Assembly (NCBI GenBank): GCA_017883235.1
Contig: JADGNY010000068.1
Location: 1-36,899, forward strand
From: Thermoanaerobaculia bacterium
Lineage (GTDB): Bacteria; Acidobacteriota; Thermoanaerobaculia; Gp7-AA8
Length of the DNA stretch: 36,899 nucleotides
Direction of reading: 5' to 3'
Part shown: positions 16,581-24,564 of the stretch, in pieces
How the letters are laid out: each line of letters starts with the position of its first letter
How positions within the stretch are numbered: the first letter of the stretch is position 1
Translations under genes and position numbers: made by a program
The notes under the pieces: generated by a model
Database searches by the model: none
Seen by the model: the letters and a program-made list of their open reading frames with translations, nothing else
Told to the model about the DNA's origin: nothing

Positions 16581-17374
16581 CGAACCGCCTTGCGCTGCTG
16601 GAACAGCCACTCCCAGAGTGCTTCGTCGCCGAACGCGCTGTCCCAGGCGTTGTGACCGACGCCTGGAAACTCGACGTACCGTACGTCGGCCCCTTCCTGT
16701 TTCAACGCCTCGGCCATCTTCCGCGACTCGGAGACCGGAATCACCGGATCGGCATCGCCATGAAAGATGCGGATGGGAAGGTACCGCAGCGCACGTGCGG
16801 TGAATGCATATGGATCCGAAGCGCTCATCGTCAGCGGCGACTGCTGCACCGCCGTCGTCGTCTCGTGCGGCAGCAGCCCTCCGCACACGACCACCAGCGC
16901 CGCCCACGTATCGGGGTGCGCCAGCGCCAGATGGTAGGTGCCATATCCCCCCATCGACAGTCCGGCCAGGTAGATGCGGGAGCGGTCGCCATGAAACTCG
17001 GCGATGCTCTTCTCGAGTGCCGCCATCGCCGCCTCGGCCGGCTCCCCGAGCCAGCGTGTATCGTCCGGCGCCTGCGGAAAGACGACGACCGCCGGCACCC
17101 GCCCTGGATTGGCGCGGATCGCCGCCGCCACCCCGATCTGCGTCGAGCGCAGCCCGTCCATGCCGCGTTCCCCCGAGCCATGCAGAAAAAGAATCACCGG
17201 CCAGCGCTTCGACTCGTCGAATCCGAGCGGCACATAGACCGAATACGGATACGTCGTCCCGCCGACGACGACCGTCCGGATCAAAAAGCCGGTTTCCCGC
17301 GGACACATGGTGCGGCAGGAGAGTACCGCCAAGCACGCGACGGGCAACAGCGAGAGGATGCGGCCAACCTTCAC
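16577..17374 (-). CDS. Lipoprotein alpha/beta-hydrolase, esterase/phospholipase type
   Basis: This is a 265-aa protein from GTG 17374. The N-terminus is a lipoprotein-type signal (ILSLLPVACLAVLSC). The hydrolase core has the oxyanion HG motif in FLHGSGERG, the nucleophile serine in GLSMGGYGT, the acid aspartate in HGDADPVIP and the catalytic histidine in GVGHNAW, all in the normal order and spacing for dienelactone-hydrolase/poly-hydroxybutyrate-depolymerase-like esterases. The likely location is the outer membrane or periplasm. It is the first gene of a two-gene unit, with an ATGA overlap to the following membrane protein. Longer in-frame starts overlap the divergent gene at 17525 and are disfavoured. 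The ribosome site is weak. Confidence 0.82.
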   Translation of the reverse strand: MKVGRILSLLPVACLAVLSCRTMCPRETGFLIRTVVVGGTTYPYSVYVPLGFDESKRWPVILFLHGSGERGMDGLRSTQIGVAAAIRANPGRVPAVVVFPQAPDDTRWLGEPAEAAMAALEKSIAEFHGDRSRIYLAGLSMGGYGTYHLALAHPDTWAALVVVCGGLLPHETTTAVQQSPLTMSASDPYAFTARALRYLPIRIFHGDADPVIPVSESRKMAEALKQEGADVRYVEFPGVGHNAWDSAFGDEALWEWLFQQRKAVR

Positions 17375-17419
17375 GGCAGGCGAGGATACAACGTGAAGCC
17401 GAAGGCGCAGGGTGTCAAC

Positions 17420-17519
17420 GCCCAACTCGGCGCGCCGGCGGACTTCGGCCCGCCGCTTGTTACTATATGCTTCACGTTTCCTGGCGCGGGCCGAAGCCGC
17501 TGAGCTGGGAACGTTAGAC
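17420..17519 (+). other. attC-like folded site upstream of the 17525 gene
   Basis: GCCCAAC at 17420-17426 fits the inverse core RYYYAAC. GTTAGAC at 17513-17519 fits the core GTTRRRY. Between them, 17438-17453 pairs with 17486-17500 over 15 bp, with a single unpaired A (17442) on one side, as in the extrahelical bases of integron attC sites. The central loop is about 32 bases. The start codon of the next gene lies five bases after the core, as in cassettes. No integrase gene is in the window. Confidence 0.5.
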
Positions 17520-17524
17520 ACGCC

Positions 17525-17962
17525 ATGTACACGCATGAGAACTTTGCAGCGGATGTCGCACGGAACTTTGGGTTCCTGGAGACCGAATACGGTATGCGTC
17601 GAGAGCCCCCTCACGTCGCCGGCATCGGCTCCTGGGTCGTGTACGCCAATTCGCTGATGAAGATCATCGTCGAATACGAAACCGGTGGCTATTGTGGTGT
17701 TTCCGTCGTGAATCTTCGCCACGTGAAGCGCGATCCAATGGAGAGATCCGAGTTTGATCTTGAAGAAATTGTCGCCGTCGGCGGGCCGCGACAGACACGA
17801 CGGCAAGAACCCAGATCGATGAGCGAAGCGGTTGCGAAGAGCGCCGAGACGCTCCGCTCGGTGGGCGCGTCTGTGTTGAAAGGCGACTTTGAGGCGCTAC
17901 ACGCCCGGCAGCGAAGACTCGTGGAAGCGGCCCGGCGAAATAACCCGCTGTCGCCTAACTGA
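17525..17962 (+). CDS. Hypothetical protein in a cassette-like setting (145 aa)
   Basis: ATG 17525 begins five bases after an attC-type core site, and the stop TGA (17960-17962) directly follows GCCTAAC (17953-17959), a new inverse core. This tight fit between gene and sites is typical of integron gene cassettes. The protein has FAADVARNFGFLETEYGM, then VYANSLMKIIVEYE and a basic C-terminal helix (ALHARQRRLVEAARR). It looks like a small immunity- or DUF-type cytosolic protein, but I do not recognise the family. Cassettes usually lack their own promoters; the AT-rich stretch TACTATATGC upstream (17461-17470) might supply one. Confidence 0.6.
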   Translation: MYTHENFAADVARNFGFLETEYGMRREPPHVAGIGSWVVYANSLMKIIVEYETGGYCGVSVVNLRHVKRDPMERSEFDLEEIVAVGGPRQTRRQEPRSMSEAVAKSAETLRSVGASVLKGDFEALHARQRRLVEAARRNNPLSPN

Positions 17963-18030
17963 CTCTAAGTAGCGCGTGCAGCGGATGTGGTCCCTCGGGC
18001 GGCTACACCTCCGCGGCACCTCCGTTCACA
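17953..18030 (+). other. Second, weaker attC-like site downstream of the 17525 gene
   Basis: GCCTAAC (17953-17959) fits the inverse core. A hairpin follows: GTGC 17976-17979 pairs with GCAC 18016-18019, GCGGA 17981-17985 with TCCGC 18010-18014, and TGTGG with CTACA, with single unpaired bases between the blocks. A GTT (18024-18026) sits where the core should be, but the next bases (CACA) do not fit RRRY. It is either a decayed site or a chance fold. Confidence 0.35.
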
Positions 18031-18159
18031 ACTCCACTACACTGCAGCGGTGCGTTTACACCGAATTCGTACAATCCGAACCGAAGCTGGTGGGAGCAAA
18101 CCCAGAACCGCGTAGAGCTGACAAACGGCATCAGCCGCCGTCACAGTGGTCCTGAGCTC

Positions 18160-18399
18160 GTGGAGCACGGTATCGCTGTCGCCGAGGTTCTCCGGCTCAA
18201 ACTAAGAAGCAGCTTTCCGCGAAGGCATTTTCGCCTGCATGTATCGTGGAACTCCAAACCTCTCTTCGAGTCGCAGCGTCACTACGAACTGACCCGCAAG
18301 TGCGTTGTGTCGTTTTGGCAGACGCGGCGCGGAGAAGAGCTGTTCCCGGCGATCGAGGAATTCAAGCACGAGGCCATCGGTGAGCTTGCCGTGCCCTGA
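18160..18399 (+). CDS. Small hypothetical protein, possibly 5'-truncated
   Basis: GTG 18160 gives a 79-aa product with SFPRRHFRLHVSWNSKPLFE and a helical C-terminus (FKHEAIGELAVP). The same frame stays open upstream, back to a stop near 17957, and reads protein-like (for example NPNRSWWEQTQNRVELTNG), but holds no ATG, GTG or TTG. The original start may therefore have been lost, or a CTG may be used. The family is not recognised. It lies in the run of small plus-strand accessory genes. Confidence 0.45.
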   Translation: MEHGIAVAEVLRLKLRSSFPRRHFRLHVSWNSKPLFESQRHYELTRKCVVSFWQTRRGEELFPAIEEFKHEAIGELAVP

Positions 18400-18513
18400 A
18401 TGGAAGGGCACTCAGCTCTGCGCTGCACCGCATTTTCCCGGGCCGCGGCGTGTTACAGTGCCGCGTACCGCCCTACGCCGGTGAGGTTGGATCCGTCGGG
18501 CGGCGACGTTCCG

Positions 18514-18903
18514 ATGAGTTCACGACAACACTCCGTGGGCCTCTTGGCGCTGATCCTCGTGTCAGCCGGCATTCTTGTGATCGCGGCGGCCTGCCGCCAA
18601 CCGGGCAACCGTGAACGGTTTCGGCAGGAAGCCAGGGAGCGCCTGATGGCGAAGATCAAAGAAGAACAGGCCATCGAAGCACGCTTGAGACGGGTGGGCG
18701 TAGGCACGCCGTCAACCGAGGTGGTGAAGCAGTTCGGAAATCCAGGCTCGGCCGCTCCATGCAGCAACGCCAACAAGTGCTGGTACTACGACATCTCCGG
18801 GCAGAAGTATTTCATCTGCTTCGACCAACACGACAACGTGGCGTGCGAGGGCAGGGCATATCTACTGCCGCAGCAGTATCCACGGATGCCGCCACCCAAC
18901 TAG
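18514..18903 (+). CDS. Small BamE/OmlA-like lipoprotein (129 aa)
   Basis: The start is placed at ATG 18514 (MSSRQHSVGLL), which puts a signal sequence with a lipobox (VIAAAC) in the right place; the upstream ATG 18400 would add 38 unlikely residues. The mature part has a helical charged segment (ERFRQEARERLMAKIKEEQ), then VGVGTPSTEVVKQFGNPG, the small-residue turn typical of the BamE/SmpA or BLIP-like fold. A domain with cysteines (CSNANKCWYY, CFDQHDNVAC) follows. Its role is unknown; the envelope is the likely site. The stop TAG directly follows ACCCAAC, which fits an attC inverse core, but no good partner core follows. Confidence 0.6.
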   Translation: MSSRQHSVGLLALILVSAGILVIAAACRQPGNRERFRQEARERLMAKIKEEQAIEARLRRVGVGTPSTEVVKQFGNPGSAAPCSNANKCWYYDISGQKYFICFDQHDNVACEGRAYLLPQQYPRMPPPN

Positions 18904-18960
18904 CGTGGGCGGACGCAGGCCGCCTTGCTGCGCCACCCGCCGTGCTGCCGCGTCGCGAGG

Positions 18961-19000
18961 TTTTCTCTGTGTCCTCTGTGTCTCTGTGGTTCAAAAGATC
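18961..19000 (+). repeat. Dispersed CTCTGTGTCTCTGTGG-type sequence
   Basis: This stretch has repeated TCTCTGTG/CCTCTGTG words. I recall closely similar sequences as a common intergenic repeat in Acidobacteriota and Planctomycetota genomes. It occurs once here, so only the internal repetition is visible directly. Confidence 0.4.
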
Positions 19001-19038
19001 TTCATACGAGCGCGGTACAATGTAGCGCGCGGCTACCG

Positions 19039-19743
19039 ATGCCAAAGGTGAAGTCGGCCTTTCTTGATTTCGTTCGATTTGTCGTGAATGGCGACATCGA
19101 CGAACTGTCGCGCCGCCTGGCGGCCAGTCCCTCTCTTGCCACCGAGGCCGCTGAAGTTGGCGCTGCACGTCAAAGCGCGCCGGACTTCTTTTTCGCCGAA
19201 ATCGCTCACTATCTTTACGCCGGCGACACGGCCCTCCATATGGCTGCCGCCGCGTTTCGGTTTCCGGTCGCAAAGCTCCTCGTTGCGCATGGGGCGGACT
19301 GCGGCGCGAGGAATCGCCGCGGCGCAGAGCCCCTTCACGACGCGGCGGACGCCAACCGCTGGGAGCCGGATTCATAGGTGGAGACGATCGAGTACCTCTT
19401 GCCGGCTGGCGCAGACCCCAACGCTTTGGATCGCAGCGGCGTGTCGCCCTTGCACCGAGCCGTGCGAACGCGGTCGCTGCCCGCGGTTCGAGCGCTGCTG
19501 GATGGCGGCGCCAACCCGAGAGCGCCGAACAAGGCCGGGTCAACACCCCTGCATCTCGCCGTTCAGACCACTGGGCGGGGAGGGAGCGGTTCCGAGCACG
19601 CACGCCAGCAGCAGACGGGCATCATCCGGCTGCTGCTGGAACGCGGCGCAAGCCCGACCGACAAAGACGGGAGAGGCAGACAGGTGCATCAGACGGCAAC
19701 GAGTGAGTGAATTCGAAGTTTGCTCATCGGAAGTTCCAGCTAA
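19039..19743 (+). pseudogene. Ankyrin-repeat protein gene broken by two in-frame nonsense codons
   Basis: From ATG 19039 one frame encodes an ankyrin-repeat protein of about 234 residues, interrupted by TAG (19375-19377) after NRWEPDS and TGA (19708-19710) after QTATSE. Both sides of each stop continue the same family. VETIEYLLPAGADPNALD and GVSPLHRAVRTRSLPAVRAL follow the first stop, and IRSLLIGSSS then TAA (19741-19743) follows the second. Family members usually have Q and W at these positions, so CAG-to-TAG and TGG-to-TGA changes are the simplest history. Ankyrin motifs are GDTALHMAAAAF, EPLHDAADAN, SPLHRAV and TPLHLAVQ. The first 112-residue part may still be translated, and GTG 19378 could restart. 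A non-functional relic is most likely. Confidence 0.75.
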
Positions 19744-19830
19744 CCACCAGCTCACGCTGACCGGGGCCGCCTTGCTGGTTTTCCGAGCGCCTGAAAGGCA
19801 ACTTCTCGCCTCGGGCACTCTCATCCTTAG

Positions 19831-20256
19831 ATGAGATTGCCGCGCGTTCTCGCTTCGTTCGTACTAATCGTTCTCGCCGTCACCGCAGGTGCGGCCACAT
19901 CGAGAACGATTGGCCGTGTGACGCTGCATGCGTCACCAGACGCGCGATCTGCGACGTTGGGAACGTTACCTGTCGGCACCATCGTCGAGGTCTCGTCCTG
20001 CTCCCCTTCGTGGTGCCAGGTGACCTGGCAGGGTCGCAGCGGATGGGCGCCGCGCCGGTACCTCACGTCGCCAACGCAGCCGAAGACCGGCCACGGTTAC
20101 CGGAACTCCGATGGCCAGTGGGTCCCCTCACCCACCCAAAGCCCGAACGGGCCGCCGAAGGGAGCAACCGCTCAGTGCAATGACGGGACGTACAGCTTCT
20201 CCCGCCATCGCAGCGGGACCTGTTCTCACCACGGCGGAGTTCGGCAGTGGCTGTGA
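19831..20256 (+). CDS. Secreted SH3-like protein with C-terminal DUF3761-like domain
   Basis: This is a 141-aa protein from ATG 19831. A signal peptide (MRLPRVLASFVLIVLAVTAG) is followed by a bacterial SH3 domain (RVTLHASPDARSATLGTLP, then VEVSSCSPSWCQVTWQGRSGW). A Pro-rich linker leads to a C-terminus CNDGTYSFSRHRSGTCSHHG ending GVRQWL, which matches the DUF3761 pattern with its two Cys and paired His. SH3b domains often bind cell wall peptides. Its likely location is periplasmic or secreted. It is the last gene of the plus-strand small-gene run and faces the minus-strand defence cluster. Confidence 0.8.
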   Translation: MRLPRVLASFVLIVLAVTAGAATSRTIGRVTLHASPDARSATLGTLPVGTIVEVSSCSPSWCQVTWQGRSGWAPRRYLTSPTQPKTGHGYRNSDGQWVPSPTQSPNGPPKGATAQCNDGTYSFSRHRSGTCSHHGGVRQWL

Positions 20257-20278
20257 ACGATCGGTAATGAAATTCACG

Positions 20279-20815
20279 TCACACCGCTACTTCCGCGATC
20301 CAGGAGTCGATTTTTTCGATTGCTGCCGTTGCCTCGGATTGCGTGACGTGTGGTTTGATTTCAAGGAGCTTTGCGGCACGTTTCGCAGCGGGTACGCCTG
20401 GATGCTGCCGTGTGACAAAGAGTGCTGTTGCCAGCGGCTCCAACTGCTTGACACCGAGTGATCCGAGCTCTCTTGCCGTGAATTGAATCGCGTGCGCGTG
20501 CGTTGCAATCGTTTTCGGGAAGCGCTCGCGCAACTGCTCGTAACGATCACCGACGTCATACGTGACTCCCCTCTCGCGAGGCGACACACGAACGATGTCG
20601 TCCGCTTCCATCGATGCAAGGCGATCCTGCAGCTTGAAGGAAAAGGGGCCGTAGTAGTGGATGCGAAACTCATCGGAAAGCGGAACGTCGAAGAGCTCTT
20701 TCATGACGTACGCGGCCTTCTGCAGCAGTGTCTCGCCGCACGGCTTTCCCGTTTCCCGAACGGTTGCGACGAATGTCCCCAGGATTGCTGCCTGCTTGAG
20801 GTATTCCGAGCTCAT
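20279..20815 (-). CDS. Panacea/YwgA-like protein (possible antitoxin-type), 178 aa
   Basis: ATG 20815 is preceded by GAGG four bases away. The protein contains LLQKAAYVMKELFDVPLSD followed by FRIHYYGPFSFKLQDRL. This is the 'K.Y + YGPF' layout seen in YwgA and in SocA/DUF4065 (Panacea) proteins, some of which are antitoxins. The assignment is by pattern only. Its ATGA start overlaps the stop of the short frame upstream, so it is the last gene of the minus-strand SIR2-HerA-KTSC run. A DNA- or protein-binding regulator is plausible. Confidence 0.55.
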   Translation of the reverse strand: MSSEYLKQAAILGTFVATVRETGKPCGETLLQKAAYVMKELFDVPLSDEFRIHYYGPFSFKLQDRLASMEADDIVRVSPRERGVTYDVGDRYEQLRERFPKTIATHAHAIQFTARELGSLGVKQLEPLATALFVTRQHPGVPAAKRAAKLLEIKPHVTQSEATAAIEKIDSWIAEVAV

Positions 20816-21063
20816 GATGCCTCCGTCGCGTCAAGGATGGTTCTGAGGTTTGCATTCAGCCACGTGCGCGCTTCGTCGAGTATCTCCGGCGCCACGAAGA
20901 CATAGTCGAAGACGGCTTTCGGCAGCTTTCCGAGTATCTGCGAGACCTGGATCGATGAGACCACGACTCCGTCGTCACGTTCGACGGCAAAGCGCAGAGG
21001 TTTCGGTGAGGCGGATTCCGGCTTCCCCGACGAACGATCCGCAGATGACGCAGTCGCGCGGCC
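20812..21063 (-). CDS. Open frame in line with the KTSC gene, without a clear start
   Basis: This frame directly continues the KTSC gene beyond its TGA (21064-21066) and ends at TGA 20812-20814, overlapping the next ATG. It reads protein-like: PKPLRFAVERDDGVVVSSIQ, then VSQILGKLPKAVFDYVFVAP and EILDEARTWLNANLRTILD. It has no ATG. GTG 20964 would give only 50 residues. The first residues (GRATASSADRSS) come from a copy of the GCAGATGACGCAG repeat, which may have replaced the original start. It could be a decayed gene or a C-terminal part reached by stop read-through. The family is not recognised. Confidence 0.4.
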   Translation of the reverse strand, partial: GRATASSADRSSGKPESASPKPLRFAVERDDGVVVSSIQVSQILGKLPKAVFDYVFVAPEILDEARTWLNANLRTILDATEAS

Positions 21064-21288
21064 TCAAACGGCCACCCGCTCGTAGGGATAGACGTTTTTG
21101 TAGTTCCTGTTGAGGTAGGAGCCAACAGACGTCGCTCTCCGTAGGTGTTCAAACTCGTGCTCGGGCACTCCTTTGTAGGTGTATGTCGAGCCGCCGAGAA
21201 ATTGAACGTACACCGTTCGATTCTCTGCATCGTAGCCGACGGCTGCGACGTTCGATGAAATCACGGGTTGCATTTCGGGCATTGGCAT
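21064..21288 (-). CDS. KTSC-domain protein (74 aa)
   Basis: GAGGAG lies just before ATG 21288. The 74-residue protein is one KTSC-type domain. The beta strands are VAAVGYDAENRTVYVQFLGG and STYTYKGVPEHEFEHL, followed by the family end ATSVGSYLNRNYKNVYPY. KTSC domains are short and of unknown role. The gene starts 9 bases after the HerA stop and is surely co-transcribed with the SIR2-HerA pair, so it may be an accessory part of that system. Confidence 0.75.
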   Translation of the reverse strand: MPMPEMQPVISSNVAAVGYDAENRTVYVQFLGGSTYTYKGVPEHEFEHLRRATSVGSYLNRNYKNVYPYERVAV

Positions 21289-21297
21289 ATTTTCTCC

Positions 21298-23073
21298 TCA
21301 GTTGAATGATTGGTTTCTCCAGTTGAGCACACTGATCTCATATTCTTCTACATCCGGGCGCGAACTCGTCCACAGCGTCGAGGCGATTGGGTCAGAACTC
21401 TTCACGGCATTATCTGCCTGGAAGAATTTAACGCGCGACGGAATACGGACGGCTTCGCCACTGACGATAGCTTCACCAGTTCGCAGGCTTGAAAGCACCT
21501 CTGCCATTTCACGCAACTCATCCTGCATCGCCGCCGAAACATGCCCCTTGTCGCGAGTGTTCGTCATTCTCAGAGCGATAATAGAGCCGCACTGACTCAA
21601 GACTGTCTCGTCCAATTCTGATGGGCGTTGCGTGACGAGCAGCATTCCAACCCCATACTTTCTGCCCTCTTTCGCAATCGCCTGAACGGTCCTAGAGGAG
21701 ATCGAGTCTTCTCCCGCTTTTAGGTAGGCGTGTGCCTCATCCAAGACGACGAGCAATGGCTGGCGTTTCCCGCCGACGAGCGTGTTTTGTCCCCAGTAAA
21801 GCGCGTCGTAGGTGATCTTTAGAATACAGCCTGAAATCGCTTGCATGACGTCTGATGGAATGGCGGAAAGGTCCAGAATAGAAATCGGCACACCGTGGCC
21901 AAACCACGTTGCGAACAAGCGCGGCAAATCATTGGGTGTGCCGCCATCCAGAGCTGGGGAATAACCAACCGGTCTAAACAAGAAATTGTAGCTTTGGTCT
22001 AGGAGCCGAGAACGCATCCCGTCGAGAAATCCAAGGATACCCTTTGCTCTCGTGTTCAAGAAGGGTGCGCTGCTTCCCATACCGGCCGTCGGGTATTGGT
22101 TCGATTTTAGTGTGGCTGGATCACCTGCCGCATTCCGGGTCTCCGGAGTTATCCGGTCAGCCTTAAAAGTGATTCGCTCAAAGTCATCCAACTCGAACCA
22201 AAGCTGGTTAATCGAGAATGCGATCGGGCTATCCGCAGTGATTGCCTCTTCACGTAGTCCGCCAATTACGCCAGCCGAGACACGCTTTAGCTCCAAAACC
22301 TTACCGCGGATGTAGTCTTCATTCTGGTCTGAGAGCTTGCCCGGGAATATTGCCATCAACTCCTTGAAGGGCAGCGCCCAGAATGGAACGCACAGCTCCT
22401 CCTCACCAACTGCGGCATTCGCTCCCACTCTGAAAACGCGGCATTTACCAGACAATGAACTCGCATACTCCCCGTGTGGATCGATCATGAGAACTCGCGC
22501 ACTCGGGAAGGCCTTCTCGGCGATAGCTTTCACGATGATACTCACGGCGTTCGATTTCCCGCTACCAGTTGCTCCAAGGATCGCGCAATGCCTGGAGATG
22601 AGCTTGTCCATGTCAAGTTGCGCGCGGAGGCCCTCCGATGCGCTCTGATGGCCGATCTCAATCGACGATTGGACGTTGTAGCCTCCATATACAATGCGGA
22701 GGTCTTCATTGGTCACGAGATGGACCTGATCTCCCGAGGTGGGCGATTGTAGCACGCCTCTCTCGAAGGATGAACCTATCTGCTCGCCGACCAATATCAT
22801 TCGCAACCAGCGGTGGCCGTCTGCGGTAGACGGATTCTCCTTGTAGGCCATCAACAGCGAGTCTGGCATTGCCAGAACGCCAGCTTGCGTGATCAGCCCA
22901 TACAGGTTGGCGTATCCCAGCGGGATCTTGAGAAAAGAACCGATTTGCCCAATTCTGTAAACTGTGCCGTCAACAATCGGCATGTTCGACGGGTAGTTGC
23001 TGGCCATCTTGATCGCCACCGAGTTCCCGCTGACACTCTCAACCTGGCCGATATGTGTTGGGTTGTGTTTCAT
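21298..23073 (-). CDS. HerA-type ATPase (SIR2-HerA defence)
   Basis: This is a roughly 591-aa HerA/FtsK-superfamily motor. The N-terminal HAS-barrel (HIGQVESVSGNSVAIKMA) is followed by Walker A GATGSGKSNAV near residue 170, Walker B LLVVLDEAHAYL, and the sensor/arginine-finger region TQRPSELDETVLSQCGS and MTNTRDKGHV. HerA proteins form hexamers and, in this family, assemble with SIR2 to degrade nucleic acid or NAD+ on infection. The start is ATG 23073, or TTG 23082 overlapping the SIR2 stop. Translation is coupled to SIR2. Base composition is clearly less GC-rich than neighbouring genes, in keeping with horizontal gain. Confidence 0.9.
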   Translation of the reverse strand: MKHNPTHIGQVESVSGNSVAIKMASNYPSNMPIVDGTVYRIGQIGSFLKIPLGYANLYGLITQAGVLAMPDSLLMAYKENPSTADGHRWLRMILVGEQIGSSFERGVLQSPTSGDQVHLVTNEDLRIVYGGYNVQSSIEIGHQSASEGLRAQLDMDKLISRHCAILGATGSGKSNAVSIIVKAIAEKAFPSARVLMIDPHGEYASSLSGKCRVFRVGANAAVGEEELCVPFWALPFKELMAIFPGKLSDQNEDYIRGKVLELKRVSAGVIGGLREEAITADSPIAFSINQLWFELDDFERITFKADRITPETRNAAGDPATLKSNQYPTAGMGSSAPFLNTRAKGILGFLDGMRSRLLDQSYNFLFRPVGYSPALDGGTPNDLPRLFATWFGHGVPISILDLSAIPSDVMQAISGCILKITYDALYWGQNTLVGGKRQPLLVVLDEAHAYLKAGEDSISSRTVQAIAKEGRKYGVGMLLVTQRPSELDETVLSQCGSIIALRMTNTRDKGHVSAAMQDELREMAEVLSSLRTGEAIVSGEAVRIPSRVKFFQADNAVKSSDPIASTLWTSSRPDVEEYEISVLNWRNQSFN

Positions 23074-23078
23074 GACGA

Positions 23079-24365
23079 TCAAAGCGTGCTGACAGGGCCA
23101 TCAGACGACGATAAATGGTTCAGGAAATCAGTGAGCTTCTCAAAGTCGGGGAGAAGAAAACGGCCAGTTCCTTCCCAACGCTCGTCGCCCATGCGCTCTC
23201 CTGCCTCACCGGAAGGCGTGGCGGCGTCCTCGTCGAAGTATTGGCTCACGCGAATTGATTCGTTCATCGAGTTTGGTTCGTCCCCTAACCTCCACTCGCC
23301 GAATTTCCCGCCGATCACCGCGTGGCGACGCCCATACACGGACATCTTCCCTTCCGTTTCCCGTGTGGCCATATTGCGAACGCTGTTCGCATCATCTGCG
23401 AGACGAAACACACTCTTGTTATCCTGGCCGCGAAACTCGTCGTAGTACATCGCGATCACGTGAGAGTTTGCGCCTCGGCGAAGCGACGTCACAATCCTCT
23501 CATTGATGTGATTGTCCCCAAACGAGTACCCGCATGTGAAGAGAACAGCGTCGTCCTGTTGGAGGAATGCACAGAGCCGATCAATGAGGCCGACATACGG
23601 CTGCTTCTTGGAGGTGTCGTATTTCAGGTGCGACGGATAGATCAAAATCGAATCTGCAGCCGCCATTTTGTCGCGAATTACCGCTTTGTCGCGCTCGCGG
23701 TAGGTCCACCCAAGAGAGCCATGCATTTTCCAGAGCTTTACCAAGCGGGTATATGCGTCGATATCCTCGACTGCTTCTGGACAGAAGAATGGTTCAAAAC
23801 TTCCAGCGAACCCGTCGAAGTAGGGTATCCTAGAGTCCTCAAGAGCTATCTCGAAAAGGTAGTCATAGTTAGTCGTAAAGAGTTCGGCAGGAAACTTTCG
23901 TCTCGCTTTGGCAACCCAGTTGGCCAGACTGGAATGGGCAAGCTTTGGCCGGTCTTCTGGCTTTAGCGCTTCATGGACTGAGACAAGCCTTACGACCTGA
24001 GTCTTTACCAGGTCAGCCAATTTGGAGAAGCCATTCGACTTCAGGCCGTTTAGGGTGCCCCCGCCAATGACTGCACGTTTTGCTTCAATGCTTGAGAGCA
24101 GCGATTCGATGTTGAAGGCGAGTTCACCAATCTCGATCTCAGCTCGAATCTTCTTAACGGCCGCTGCGAATTTAGGTGAATGGGCCTCTACGGCAGCAAC
24201 GATGGCCTGTGTCATCTGCTCGCTGGCTGGAACGCAAACCGTCGGCAGCCCGGTCGCGAATGACGAACCTGCCCCGAAGAGGAATCCGATACGCTTCTTG
24301 TCGGAGATCAGTATTTGATGAATGCCTCTGATGTGTTCGCGTGGGTCGTGGGTGTTCATACTCAT
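23079..24365 (-). CDS. SIR2-family NADase (SIR2_2), SIR2-HerA defence effector
   Basis: This is a 428-aa protein starting at ATG 24365, with GAGG eight bases upstream; the longer in-frame ATG 24428 lacks a ribosome site. SIR2 motifs in order are GFLFGAGSSFATGLP (NAD+ loop, residues 27-41), TTNYDYLFE near residue 163, and KMHGSLGW with the catalytic-type histidine near residue 213. A C-terminal Rossmann part has FTCGYSFGDNHINERIV. SIR2 proteins of this type deplete NAD+ or act with HerA in abortive-infection defence (SIR2-HerA). The stop is four to ten bases from the HerA start. An upstream WYL-like gene may belong to the same cluster. Confidence 0.9.
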   Translation of the reverse strand: MSMNTHDPREHIRGIHQILISDKKRIGFLFGAGSSFATGLPTVCVPASEQMTQAIVAAVEAHSPKFAAAVKKIRAEIEIGELAFNIESLLSSIEAKRAVIGGGTLNGLKSNGFSKLADLVKTQVVRLVSVHEALKPEDRPKLAHSSLANWVAKARRKFPAELFTTNYDYLFEIALEDSRIPYFDGFAGSFEPFFCPEAVEDIDAYTRLVKLWKMHGSLGWTYRERDKAVIRDKMAAADSILIYPSHLKYDTSKKQPYVGLIDRLCAFLQQDDAVLFTCGYSFGDNHINERIVTSLRRGANSHVIAMYYDEFRGQDNKSVFRLADDANSVRNMATRETEGKMSVYGRRHAVIGGKFGEWRLGDEPNSMNESIRVSQYFDEDAATPSGEAGERMGDERWEGTGRFLLPDFEKLTDFLNHLSSSDGPVSTL

Positions 24366-24564
24366 TAAAGCGACCTCGCTTTCGATGTGGTGATTTCTTG
24401 GTCTCCTAATAGGTGCGTCAGCGTGCAAAATGGGTCCTCGTAACTCGTTGGGCGCTGGCTACTTGCGATAACTTACTTGAACACTCGCGACGATCCGTCA
24501 ATTATTTGCATTCACCGGCGAAGCCGCGAGGAACATCAAGGGCCTGGCCTCACGGAGGACGCCC

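Noticed and set aside
15207-16655. 482-aa plus-strand open frame
   Set aside because: It is antisense to the membrane protein, highly charged and without a domain.
18400-18513. Upstream ATG extension of the BamE-like lipoprotein
   Set aside because: It would place 38 residues before the signal sequence; ATG 18514 gives a normal lipoprotein signal.
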